A program made the translations under genes and the position numbers. A DNA stretch of 64,000 nt from an uncultured Verrucomicrobiae bacterium (GTDB lineage: Bacteria > Verrucomicrobiota > Verrucomicrobiia > Limisphaerales > AAA164-E04), in contig OX638380.1 of the NCBI GenBank assembly GCA_951813855.1, positions 1,986,876 through 2,050,875 of the forward strand. Direction: 5' to 3'. Positions 38,988 to 49,600 of this stretch are shown here, one piece after another; position 1 is the first letter of the stretch, and every line of letters begins with the position of its first letter. A model generated the notes under the pieces. That model had not been told where the DNA came from. It made no database searches and was given only the letters and a program-made list of their open reading frames with translations.

Positions 38988-39064
38988 TGGCACACCGGGA
39001 GAGATTCGAACTCCCAACCCTCTGATCCGAAGTCAGATGCTCTATCCAATTGAGCTACCGGTGC
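38988..39064 (-). tRNA. tRNA-Arg (anticodon TCG)
   Basis: On the minus strand a full cloverleaf can be drawn: acceptor GCACCGG with CCGGTGT (one G-U pair), D-arm GCTC/GAGC, anticodon stem TCTGA/TCAGA with loop CTTCGGA giving anticodon TCG, a T-arm with GTTCGAATC, discriminator G, and an encoded CCA (38990-38988). It reads CGA codons and, with A-edited or unmodified wobble, possibly other CGN. No integrase or attachment site was seen at its 3' end. Confidence 0.95.
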
Positions 39065-39506
39065 AACGACGCTAGCCCACTCTCGGCCCCAGCCAGCTCA
39101 GAGTCAAGGATCAATAACGACGCAGCAGTTTCCGGGACGGTGCTGGCGGGCCTGAATCTTCCTCGCCAGGAAATTTTCGTCAGCTTCCCCAATAGTAATC
39201 TTCCTAGAATTGTTTCCTTCCAAATCCCCTCTGGCGAACCGTGTTAGCCGGCGAATCACGAATCGAAGCACCAAACGACCGCGACCCGATTGAGGCGAAA
39301 CAGAAAAATCGAAATCGATGGCCGACAACACCCGGTCATCATCCGAAACCCGAAATCTCAGAAAACGGGCCATCCGCCTCGTTCTATCGAAACCGTTCGT
39401 TGCCGAACCCCGAAAGTCAATCATCCCTCGACCGATCGATCGGTTACTCCGCCGAACCCGGCAAGACTGCTTGAATTTCCGTTCGCTCCCGGTAAATTCG
39501 GAATAG
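39065..39506. other. Intergenic stretch after the tRNA gene
   Basis: About 440 bases; the minus frame 39104-39607 overlaps the next gene and has no motif. Nothing else is seen. Confidence 0.45.
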
Positions 39507-40295
39507 ATGCGTTCCGAATCCCGAAATCCTAAAATCGAAAAATGGCCTTTCGTCACCGGCGGCCTGTCGTTGCTCGTTGCCGCCGGCGGCCTCTTGGTTT
39601 TTTTCAATCACCGCCCGGAAACCTGGATCTTGACCCTGACCCTGTTCGCATTCGTCTCGGGCGTCTTGATCAACCTCTTGCCCTTCGTTTTGGAATCCCT
39701 TCGGAAATCGCGGCAAATCAATGCCGAGGATTTCGATTCGGCTCTCGCCAAAGTGCAGGGCATCGAAAAAATCGCCGAACTCGTCTCCGACGCAACCGAA
39801 CAATGGAGCCGCAATTGCCGCTCGACCGCGAAGACGACCGCGACCATTTCCGCACTCATCCAAACCGGAGAAGACCGATTGAAAACCGTATTGCAGGAAG
39901 CGAACGATCGGCAGCTGGACGAGTTGCAACAGGAACGGGACCGACTCCAGCGCAGCAACCGGCAATGGCTGGAAACTCTGGTAGGCATCCTCGACGAATT
40001 GTTCCTGCTCCAACAAACCGCCAAGCGAACCGGCCAACACGAATCGCTTCGGCAACTGGAAGCCTTGCAGCAGAAAAGTCTCGAGCTGAGTCACAAAGCC
40101 GGATTGGGACAATACCTGGCCAAAACCGGAGAACCGTTCGATCCCCGCTTTCATCGGGTCAACGGCAACGGCATCCCTCCCAATCCCCGAATCAAGGAAA
40201 CCTTGGTACCGGGATTCTCGTTTCAAGGCCGTTGCATCCGCCTCCCCCTGGTCTCCCTCAACCCTTCCTCCGGCAGCGCGGAGAAAGCCGCTTGA
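39507..40295 (+). CDS. Membrane protein with coiled coil and GrpE-like C-terminus
   Basis: 262 residues. Two adjacent transmembrane helices (about 16-32 and 40-61) are followed by a long charged helical region (about 65-205). The end reads GQYLAKTGEPFDPRFHRVNG and then ETLVPGFSFQGRCIRLPLVSL. This closely follows the C-terminal beta domain of GrpE (GEPFDPxxH, then a hydrophobic-G-Y/F-xxxGRxLRPAxV). GrpE is the nucleotide exchange factor of DnaK; a membrane-held form is unusual. The next genes encode a mini-kinase and PP2C phosphatase on the same strand, 583 bases on. Similarity to GrpE is read by eye and moderate. Confidence 0.75.
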   Translation: MRSESRNPKIEKWPFVTGGLSLLVAAGGLLVFFNHRPETWILTLTLFAFVSGVLINLLPFVLESLRKSRQINAEDFDSALAKVQGIEKIAELVSDATEQWSRNCRSTAKTTATISALIQTGEDRLKTVLQEANDRQLDELQQERDRLQRSNRQWLETLVGILDELFLLQQTAKRTGQHESLRQLEALQQKSLELSHKAGLGQYLAKTGEPFDPRFHRVNGNGIPPNPRIKETLVPGFSFQGRCIRLPLVSLNPSSGSAEKAA

Positions 40296-40802
40296 TCCCA
40301 AGTTCAAGAGCGACCGGCAACCGAATCTGCGACCGACAAAAAAAGGTTGGCCCGCCCCGAACAGCCGGTTAGAATCGCGGGAGTTCTGCGAGATGGAGAT
40401 AGGGATCGGCTGGCGACGACGACAAGCTGCCAAGTCTGATGAAAGGGTTTACGACAAATTGGCAACAACTTACTAATACGGCTACGCCAACATGGGCTGA
40501 CTCGCCCGCCAGCCGATCCACTCCCTCCATTGTCGCCGATAACTATTAACCTGGAAGAATTAATTACCGACAGGTTATTCACGACTTGTTGACATTCGTA
40601 TCGCCGTCAGGAGTCATGTCTCATCTGCCGTTTCGCCGTTAGTCGCCAGTCCGTTGACAAAGGTATGAACAGTTCGGTCATCGTCTCCATCCGCCGGGCG
40701 GAGTTCCGAATTCCGCAATTTGGATTCTCTGTCGACTAATGGACCATAACTCGGCAATAACTATCCGGAATCGCAACGAGCGTCTCTGCCGGCCGGTGCT
40801 TC
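40296..40802. other. Intergenic stretch
   Basis: About 500 bases with no supported gene; frames on the minus strand lack motifs. A TTGACA (40590s) is present without a convincing -10 partner. Confidence 0.4.
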
Positions 40803-40858
40803 CCTGCCTGCCGCAAGCCGCCGCTCGACCGCCGGCTTGCGGCCAACCGTCAGGCAGG
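40803..40858. repeat. Nested palindrome upstream of the kinase gene
   Basis: Inner arms GCCGCAAGCCG (40810-40820) and CGGCTTGCGGC (40833-40843) pair over 11 bases with a 12-base loop. Outer arms CCTGCCT (40803-40809) and AGGCAGG (40852-40858) can extend it past a small bulge. No T-run follows, so it is not a standard terminator; it lies 20 bases before the kinase start. Confidence 0.8.
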
Positions 40859-40878
40859 CCTCCGCACGCGGTCGAAGA

Positions 40879-41304
40879 ATGAGATCCGTCAAGGAAACCA
40901 AACGAGCGACGGTACGCGTCGGTTATGACGGACGGGTCCACAAATACTTTCAGGGGCCCTTTGCGGATTTGCGCTTCCGGAACGAAGTGCGGGTGCTGAG
41001 TTATCTGGAAACCCGGCAGTGCCCATTCGTGCCCCGGTTGCTAAACGAATCCGAAACGGAGCTGTATCTCGTCACTTCCAACTGCGGACACATCGTGCAA
41101 CAGATCGAAAACAAACGCGTCGAAGAGCTCTTCGACGAATTGGAATCTTATGGCGTGCGGCACGGCGACGCCTTCGCCCGCAACATCACCTACAACCCTC
41201 ATCTCGGACGTTTCTGCATCATCGATTTCGAATTCTCCACCATCCTGGAAACCGGAGAAGGACTCACGATCGAAGATTTAGAAAAACTCAAACAAACGGA
41301 TTGA
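40879..41304 (+). CDS. Mini protein kinase (RIO/Kdo-kinase-like)
   Basis: 141 residues from ATG 40879. Although only half the size of a normal kinase domain, it carries the core catalytic elements: a possible ATP-binding lysine (Lys22 in VHKYF), the catalytic loop HGDAFARNI (95-103, Asp97 and Asn102) and the metal-binding IIDFEF (115-119, Asp116). The pattern is that of RIO/Bud32/lipopolysaccharide-kinase-like proteins. It lacks most of the C-lobe. The stop overlaps the TTG start of a PP2C phosphatase (TTGA), so a coupled kinase/phosphatase pair is likely. The substrate may be protein or a small molecule. Confidence 0.78.
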   Translation: MRSVKETKRATVRVGYDGRVHKYFQGPFADLRFRNEVRVLSYLETRQCPFVPRLLNESETELYLVTSNCGHIVQQIENKRVEELFDELESYGVRHGDAFARNITYNPHLGRFCIIDFEFSTILETGEGLTIEDLEKLKQTD

Positions 41305-42137
41305 CGGCATCTTCCACCAAACCGCGGCGCTTGATCTGGTCTTCCCAAACCCATCAGGGACGGTTTCGCCGGAACAACGAAGACGCCTTTCTGTGCCTAC
41401 GCTTCAACCATGAGGAACTTAACTTCCTCGGCAAGCGCGGCGATCTTTCCCTGGCGGACTACGAATACATCTTCGCCGTCAGCGACGGCATGGGCGGGGG
41501 CAACGCCGGAGAGTTCGCCAGCAAAATCATTTTGGAAACCGTCACCGAACTAGTTTCCCGGGAACTGCAACGCAACGTCCGGCAACAATCCCAACCTCCC
41601 GAAAAACTGCTCTTCGATTTTTGCCAAAGCATTCATCAGCGGGCGCGGCACGTCTCCCAATACTACAGCGAATGCCGGGGCATGGGGGCCACCCTGAGCC
41701 TCTGTTGGCTGAGTTCGTCTCAATTGCACTTCCTCCACGTAGGCGACAGCCGAATTTACCTTCTTTCCGGACAAGGAGAGTTTCGTCAGTTGTCCGACGA
41801 CCACACCGTTCCCGGCCGCTTGCTGAAAGCCGGCGAAATCACCGAAAAAGAAGCCCGCAGCCACCCGTTGCGCAATCAATTGGAACAATCGGTCGGTTGC
41901 AATCCAGAACCGGTCGAACCGCAAATCGAATCGCTGACGGTAAATCCCGGGGACGATCTCGTACTGTGTTCCGACGGCATCACCGACGGCATTTGGGATC
42001 GCAATATCGAAAAATACGTCCGTAATCCCCCGCCGTATCTCGTCGATTCTCCGCCGGCCGAACGATTGGTGAAGGAAGCCCTGGCGACTTCCGGCCGCGA
42101 CAATCTCACCGCGCTGGTATTGGAGATTCGTCACTGA
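41301..42137 (+). CDS. PP2C-type serine/threonine phosphatase
   Basis: 278 residues, starting at TTG 41301; the open frame extends back into the kinase gene but the homologous part begins at SSQTHQGRFRRNNEDAF. TTG is the only plausible start after the kinase stop, and the four-base overlap supports it. Motifs: NNEDAF (Glu27, Asp28), AVSDGMGGGNAGE with Asp62, GMGATLSLCWL, LHFLHVGDSRIYLL, LVLCSDGITDG and GRDNLTALVLEI. It depends on Mn/Mg and removes phosphate from Ser/Thr. Coupled to a mini-kinase, it probably reverses that enzyme's action. Confidence 0.9.
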   Translation: MTASSTKPRRLIWSSQTHQGRFRRNNEDAFLCLRFNHEELNFLGKRGDLSLADYEYIFAVSDGMGGGNAGEFASKIILETVTELVSRELQRNVRQQSQPPEKLLFDFCQSIHQRARHVSQYYSECRGMGATLSLCWLSSSQLHFLHVGDSRIYLLSGQGEFRQLSDDHTVPGRLLKAGEITEKEARSHPLRNQLEQSVGCNPEPVEPQIESLTVNPGDDLVLCSDGITDGIWDRNIEKYVRNPPPYLVDSPPAERLVKEALATSGRDNLTALVLEIRH

Positions 42138-42246
42138 ACGACCGGCGGCTTCGCACCCGGCCTGCCGTTGACGGCTTGACAATCCGCCGCCCGCTTTCCA
42201 GATTCGGACAACCGAAAAGAGAATCCGTAACCTGTTATTGCCCGGT

Positions 42247-43545
42247 ATGAGCCAATCTTTACTTTCGGCGGTACTGACGCTGCCGGTCTGCTGCCTGTCG
42301 TTTCTGATTTCGCCGGCGGCGGCCGCCGGCGCCGATTTAAAACCGACCGCACTGTTAGAGCAACTGCTGACCGAGTACCGGGGCTACGACTTCTTCGGCG
42401 TCAGCCTGACGGTTCTGAGCGATCCGACGGAAAGCGATAGAAAAAGATGCCGGGTCGAATTTCAACGTGAACGCTCCCCCCAATTGGTGCGAAAAACGAG
42501 CGATCTATTCGAAGAACTCGGCGACAGCCTGCCCGACCGGTTCTTTGGGCATTTGACGTTACCTCAAATCCAAGAAGCGGCGCGAAAACCGGACCGAACG
42601 GACTCCTTCCTGTCGCTCGCCTTCCCCTTTTCCCTGTTCTTCGACCGGCAGCCGGTCGACCTGGCTTCGCTGCTCGAGACCGCAGAATATCTCGGACAAA
42701 AAGACGTCGCCGGGCAAACGATTCACCGCCTTCGAATTCGGCTTCGCCAAGCTTCCTATTTCCAAATAATCCAAATGACTGCCGAACCGCGTCCGCGGTT
42801 GATTCGGGTCACGGCGAAACCCTTGCAAGCCTCTGCGGCCGAACTCTGGCCGAACTTGGCCGGCAAAACCATCACGATTCATTTTTCGGACTGGGCCTTC
42901 GGCACCACTGCTCTTACCGCAACTGGTCCCAAATCCTCCGCCGACACCATCGTTCCCCCGACTCGAACTCCCCCAACGATCCCCAGTATTCCGCTCACGC
43001 GCATCAAGCCCCTGACTCCGGCCGGCGACGACCGGTATGTCGATTCGAGACAGGCCAGAATCGATCCGCTAAGATCTTCCGCCACCTTGATCGGGAAGCC
43101 GGCGCCGAAGTTCGATCTGAAATTACTGAACGGCGATCGCTTCGATCCGGCCGAGCTCGACAACGGTAAAATCACGGTCCTGGATTTCTGGGCCAGTTGG
43201 TGCGGACCTTGCGTAGCCGGCATGCCGGAATTAGCGAAGATCGACCAAGATTACCGCGAGCGAGGTATCTCCGTCGTGGCCGTCAACCTGCGCGAAACCC
43301 CGGAAACCATTCGAAAATTTTTGGATCGGAAAAAACTCGAGCTGACGGTCGTGCTCGATCCTAAGGCCACCGCCGGCCAGCTCTACCGCGTCAGAGGCAT
43401 TCCGCAAACCGTGGTCATCGGCAGAGACGGCACGATCGAAAAAATCTTCGTCGGATTCAACCCCAATTCGGCCAAACAACTTCGTAACGAATTGGACCGG
43501 TTATGCACCGCTCCATCCGCTCCGGACGCGCCCGCACCGTATTGA
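42247..43545 (+). CDS. Secreted TlpA-like thioredoxin-domain protein
   Basis: 432 residues from ATG 42247, which starts a signal peptide (hydrophobic to about 27, ending in an Ala run). The middle part (about 30-230) is of the periplasmic DUF2092-like type, with a Pro/Thr-rich linker (PPTRTPPTIPSIPLTRIKP) after it. The C-terminal thioredoxin fold (from about 280) has DFWASWCGPC with Cys319 and Cys322, and RGIPQTVVIGRDG containing the cis-Pro. It should reduce or oxidise disulfides in the periplasm. The same N-terminal-plus-TlpA layout returns in the paralogues at 52-63 kb, but with a different N-terminal part. Confidence 0.85.
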   Translation: MSQSLLSAVLTLPVCCLSFLISPAAAAGADLKPTALLEQLLTEYRGYDFFGVSLTVLSDPTESDRKRCRVEFQRERSPQLVRKTSDLFEELGDSLPDRFFGHLTLPQIQEAARKPDRTDSFLSLAFPFSLFFDRQPVDLASLLETAEYLGQKDVAGQTIHRLRIRLRQASYFQIIQMTAEPRPRLIRVTAKPLQASAAELWPNLAGKTITIHFSDWAFGTTALTATGPKSSADTIVPPTRTPPTIPSIPLTRIKPLTPAGDDRYVDSRQARIDPLRSSATLIGKPAPKFDLKLLNGDRFDPAELDNGKITVLDFWASWCGPCVAGMPELAKIDQDYRERGISVVAVNLRETPETIRKFLDRKKLELTVVLDPKATAGQLYRVRGIPQTVVIGRDGTIEKIFVGFNPNSAKQLRNELDRLCTAPSAPDAPAPY

Positions 43546-43600
43546 CCTGTCGTCCCTCCCGGTATCAACTTTCACCCCGTTCCCTATTTCGCCTTAGCCC

Positions 43601-46600
43601 ATGACCCAAGCGGCCAGCAGTAAATTGCTCGGATTGTTCTGGCTCGGATTCTTCGGCCTGGCCGGTGGCGGCTGGGTTGCCGGTTGGGCGCAAGACAACG
43701 GCTTACTCCACGAATTCTACCCGGGCATTACGGGAACCAGGGTCACTTCGCTCACGGAACACGCCAGCTTTCCCGACAGTCCCGAATCGCTTTCGATTCT
43801 CTCCGTGTTCGAAACGCCAGTAAACGTTGCCGAACGTTTCGGGCGGCGAGTGCAAGGACTGGTCGTGCCTCCGCAAACCGGCGACTACCATTTTTGGATT
43901 TCAAGCGATAATCACAGTGCCCTCTATTTGAGCAACGACGAAACCCCGGCCAACAAACGACTCGTCGCGGAGATCAAGGGAGCCACCAGTTATCGTCAGT
44001 GGGACAAATACGATTCGCAACGATCCGAACCGATCCGCTTGGTCGCAAACGAACACTACTACGTGGAAGCGCTCATGAAGGAACAGGTCAACAACGACCA
44101 TCTCACGGTTCGGTGGCAGTTGCCCGACGGTACGATAGAAGAACCGATTCCCAACTCCCGGCTCCTGATTACCGGATTAAATCCTCCCGTCATCGTCGAA
44201 CACCCGGAAACTCAGCGAGTCGTCGAAGGAGAGCGGGCGACGTTCACGGTGAAACTGGCTCGCACGTGGAATACCGAGTTTCAATGGCAACGCAACGAAG
44301 TGGACTTCGAAGGAGCTACCGAATCCACTCTGGCGATCGAACGGGTTACCTTGGCGGACCACAACGCTCGCTGGCGAGTGCTCGTCCGCAACAGTCAGGG
44401 AACGACCGTCAGCGAGCCTGCCCGATTGTCGGTCGCCAGGGACACGACCGCTCCGACCGTTACGGAAGTCCGCCAACTCAACGGGCCCCATTCGTTGATC
44501 CTCGTGTTCTCCGAACCGCTGAAACCGGCGACGGCGCTGACTCTCGCCAACTACCGGATCGAACCCGGCGTCTCGGTGCTGGGCGCCCAGTTATCCGGAT
44601 CGGGCGAACGGGTCATTCTAAAGCTTTCCGAATTACGCCCCGATACCGACTACCGATTATTCGTCAGCAATCTGCAGGATTTAGCCGACATTCCTAACGC
44701 TATCGCGCCGGACACTCCTCGGGAGATCACCTGGGATCTTTCGGCGATAACGCCGGATTATCTCGTCGGCAAACCCGAGCCGCCGGGACCTTCGGCTCGA
44801 ACCACCGGTTTGACCGTCACGGAAATCCATTACCATCCCCCCGATCTTCCCGACGATCGCAATCTCGAATTCGTCGAACTGCGCAACAACGAACTATGGG
44901 AAGTGGATTTGACCGGGTATCGCCTGTCCGGCGATATCGAATACGCCTTTCCGCCCGATACCGTCCTCGAGGCCGAATCCTATCTGGTCGTCGCCGCATC
45001 CCCGGAAGCGGTAATCGACCATTACTCCATTCAACCAGTTCTGGGCCCTTGGAACGGCGAGCTTTCCAATCGACGAGGAACGATCCGGCTGGTGCATCGC
45101 AACGGCGCCCACTTGCTGGATATCGAATACGAAGATCGGGGCTCTTGGCCGATCGACGCCGACGGCTTCGGACATACCCTGGTACTAAGCAAACCGTCCT
45201 TCGGCGAAGGCAATCCCGAAGCTTGGGCCGCCAGCGCTTTTCCGGGAGGCTCCCCCTTGACCGAGGAACCGGATCCGTCCCAGAAATTCCGCAGCGTGTC
45301 GATCAACGAATTCCTGGCTCATGCCCTCCCCCCGTCACGGGACTATCTCGAACTTTACAACTACAGCGAACGACCGGTGAACCTGTCGGGATGCTATTTG
45401 ACCGACGGACCGGACAAAGAGGGCTACCAAATCCCGGAAGGCACGACGATCGCGCCGTTCGGCTTTTTAACTTGGGAGAACGAGGTTCTCGGTTTTTCGC
45501 TGGACTCGGCGGGCGAATGGATCGCCTTACAAGCCGGCGACGATCGCCGGGTAATCGACGTTATCCGTTATACCGGGCAGGCGGCTCAAGTTTCCGAGGG
45601 ACGCTACCCTGACGGCGGCCGGTACTGGAGCCCGCTGAGCGCTCCCTCCGCCGGGGCCGCCAACCCGACGTCGGCCCGTCCCGAAATCGTCATCAACGAG
45701 ATCATGTACCATCCCCCCGGCCCGGAGGAAATCGGCGAGTTCGTGGAATTGCACAACGTTACGTCCCGGCGGATCGAACTGAACGACTGGCGCCTCACGG
45801 GAGATATCGAATGGCGCTTTCCCGAAGGCAGTTTTATCGAAGCGGAAGGATTCGTGGTCGTGGCCCGTGACGCTGACTATCTGAAAGCGCAATACGATCG
45901 ACTGACCGACGACAACACTTTCGGCGATTTCGAAGGATCGCTGTCCAACCGACGCGCGACGTTGACCCTGACCCGGCCCGAAACCGTGATTTCGATCGAC
46001 GACGACGGCCAGACCAGCCAGTCCGTCGTCCGTTACACTGTCGACGAAGTAGCCTACTTCGACGGCGGCCGGTGGGGAGAATGGTCCGACGGAGGAGGCA
46101 GCAGCATGGAACTGATCGACCCCAGGAGCGACAACCGCTTCGCCTCGAATTGGGCCGACAGCGACGAAACCGCGAAATCGTCATGGACCACGATCGAGCA
46201 CACCGGCCCGCTGGATCACGGGCGAGGAAGCTACGACGAATTACACGTGCTCCTGCTGGGCAAGGGGGAATGCCTGGTAGACGATATCTCCGTAGCCCGG
46301 GTCGATCACGACAATCTGATCGTCAACCACGACTTGGAGAACGGATTGAACAGCTGGATTATCCAGGGCAACCACATCCGTTCCGGATGGAGCGAACCGG
46401 GACACGGCTATCAAAGCGAACGCAGCCTCCACTTGCGGGCGACCAGCGGAGGCGACAACGGCGCCAACCGAATCGAAACGGACCTCGCTACCGCCAACTA
46501 TCGTTTGAATAATCGAAACCAAGTCACGATCCGGGCCAAAGTTCGCTGGTTGCGGGGACATCCCGACATTTTGCTACGCCTCCGCGGCAATCCGCTGGAA

Positions 46601-49600
46601 CTCTCCGGCCGAATGCCGATCCCGACCAATTTGGGCACGCCCGGCGCCATCAATAGCCGGCGAGCGACGAACGCAGGTCCGGTCATCGTGGCGGTTACCC
46701 ACGATCCGGTACTGCCGCAATCCAACCAGAACGTGGAGGTCAGGGCCCAGGTGTTCGATCCGAACGGCCTGTCCGAGGTGACGCTCAAGTACCGCACGGA
46801 CCGCGAATCTTCCTACCAGACCACGGCCATGGAATATCGAGGCGCCGGCACCTATACCGCTACCATTCGCGGTCGAAGCCGTGGCAATATCATCGCCTTC
46901 CATATCGAAGCGACCGACGGAGCCGAGCAATCGGCGGCAACGCAATTTCCGGCCCGGCCCTGGAACCAGGAATGTCTCGTCAGATTCGCGGACCCGGAGA
47001 TCGACAGCGATTTCGGGACCTACCGTGTCTGGCTCGGCAACGAAAACCTGCGAACCTGGCAGCGCCAGAAAATCCTGAGCAACGAGCTGATCGACGTCAC
47101 TTTCGTGTACGGCGACTATCGAGCCGCTTACAACGCCAAGGCCCGTTTCCGCGGCAGCCCTTTTATCCGGCCCGGCTACGGCAGCCCGGCTTCCAGTCAA
47201 CCGACGGCCATGATCGTCGTGTTCCCCGAAGACAACCGCTTTTTGGGCGTCAATAAAATCAACTTGGACGGTTTGGAACAACCCGGCCGCGACAGCACTT
47301 TGCAACGGGAGCGCACCAGTTTCTGGATCGCGGACCAGATGAACCTGCCCTTCAGTTATCAACGCTATATCCAATTCGTGGTCAACGGCACCCGCAAGGG
47401 AAGCGTGTTCACCGACTCGCAACACCCGAGTTCCGAATTCGTGGAGACCTGGTTTCCCGATCAATCAGAAGGCGATTTGTTCAAGATCGACGACTGGTTC
47501 GAATTCAACGATGCGGTGAGCCGCGAGTTCAACGAAAACGCACAACTGCGCCCTTACCGATCCGAAGGGGAACTCAAGCTAGCCCGTTATCGCTGGAATT
47601 GGGAAAAGAAACCGAATAACGGACTCGACGACGATCACACCCGGTTCTTCGAATTGGTCGAAGCCCTCAACGAATCGTCCAGCGTTCAATACGAGCGAAG
47701 CGTCGAAAGCCTGGTCGATGTCGAGCAATGGGCGGGGATCTTCGCCGTCCGGCATATCGTCGGCGACTGGGACGGTTACGGTTACAACCGCGGCAAGAAC
47801 GCCTCGATTTACAAACCGGTCGACGGCAAGTGGAAAATGATGCTCTGGGATCTGGATTTTTCTTTGGGCGGCGGCAGCCACGGTACTTCCGCCTCGATGT
47901 ACGAAGTCAACGATCCGACCGTTGCCAAATTCTATGGCCACCCGTCCTTTCGGAGAGCCTATCTGCGGACTTGGCAAACGGCCGTCGACGGCCCGCTGAC
48001 CAGCGAACGCCACACTTCCATGCTCAACGCCGTCTATAACGCCTTCCGGGCCAATCAAGTCAACGCCACCAGTCCCGGCGGCATTCGAAGCTGGATGCGT
48101 AGCCGGAGGAATTATCTGATTTCCCAACTGGAACGGGAAGACTGGGAATTCGAAATCACGACCAATTCGGGAACCGATTTCGCAAGCGAGACCGACACCG
48201 TAGAACTGCGGGGTTCGGCGCCGATCGCCGTCAAAACCATCCGGGTCAACGACGTCGCCTATCCGATCCGTTGGCGCAACACCCGGAATTGGACGATTCA
48301 AGTTCCATTGCGTTCCGGGGAAAACGTCTTGCACGTGGCCGGCTTCGATCCGGCAGGCAAGCAGACGCCCGAGAACGCCCTGACAATCCGGGTCACCTAT
48401 TCGGGCGACGTGCCGGAACCGAAAGACTTTTTGACCATCACCGAGTTGATGTATCGGCCGCATCTGGAGGGCGCGGAATTCGTCGAAATCATGAACGCTT
48501 CGCCGACCTATACCTTCGACCTGCACGGCTACCGCCTTCAGGGCGTCGATTTCCGCTTCGATTCCAGCTATCTCCTCAGCCCGAACGACTATGCGGTCAT
48601 CGTCAAGGATCCCGAAGCTTTCGCGGAAGTCCACGGCGCCACCGTCCCGATAGCCGGCCAGTTTAACGGCAATCTGTCCGACCGCGGCGAAACGATCGTT
48701 CTGGCCGCCGAAACCGGAATCCAAGATCAACTCGAAGAAATCGACCGAGTCCGTTACGGAACCGGCGCTCCGTGGCCGGATTTGACCGACGGCGCAGGTT
48801 CTTCGCTACAGTTAATCGAAACTTCCCGAGACAACCGCCGGGTCGCCAACTGGACGGCGAACGTCAAACTTCCTGCCGCTCCGGAACCGGAAGAATTGAT
48901 CGCCATTACCGAGCGCTGGCGATACCGGCAAACCGGAGTCCGCCAAGAGTCCGATTGGCATCTCCCGGAGTTCGACGACAGCCATTGGGATTCGGGCCGG
49001 GCCTTGTTGTATGTGGAATCCTCGGAATTGCCCGAAGCCAAAAACACTCCCCTCAACTTGGGGCAACCGATCTATTACTTCCGGAAGACGTTTCAAGTCG
49101 AGCCACTCGACGGTCTGAAATTACTGGCCTATCTGATCGTGGACGACGGCGCCATTCTCCGGCTCAACGGCGAAGAAATATTCCGCCTCCGCATGGACGA
49201 CAGCCCCGATCCGGTCTACTCTTCCGAAACCGTGACCGACGCCGTCCTGGCCGGTCCCTTCGAACTGCCTACGTCGCAGCTGAAAAGCGGCGAAAACGTG
49301 TTGGCCGTATCCGTTCATCAAACCAACGCCGGCAGTTCCGACATCGTATTCGGCATGTCCTTGCACCCCGAATACCCGACAGCGGAAACCGCGACTCCCG
49401 GTCGGCCCAACGTCGCGCTTCGGGAAATTAAGCCGTTGCCTCCGTTATGGCTCAATGAAATCTATCCTTTGCCTTTAGGCCTGATCGATCTCGACAGTCC
49501 CGATACGACCCCTTGGGCGGAAATCTACAATTCCGGTTCGGAAACCATCGAGCTGGCGGATTATTATCTTAGCGACGATTACACCCAACCCCGAAAATGG

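Noticed and set aside
38940..39064. tRNA-associated integration site
   Set aside because: No integrase gene or duplicated tRNA 3' end was found in the flanking DNA.
39444..40433. Minus-strand open frame of 329 codons
   Set aside because: Antisense to the GrpE-like gene; the plus-strand reading has membrane helices, a coiled coil and a recognisable C-terminus, this one has none.
47579..48730. Minus-strand open frame of 383 codons
   Set aside because: It lies fully inside the surface-protein gene, has no motif, and its composition is that of the reverse complement of a GC-rich coding frame.
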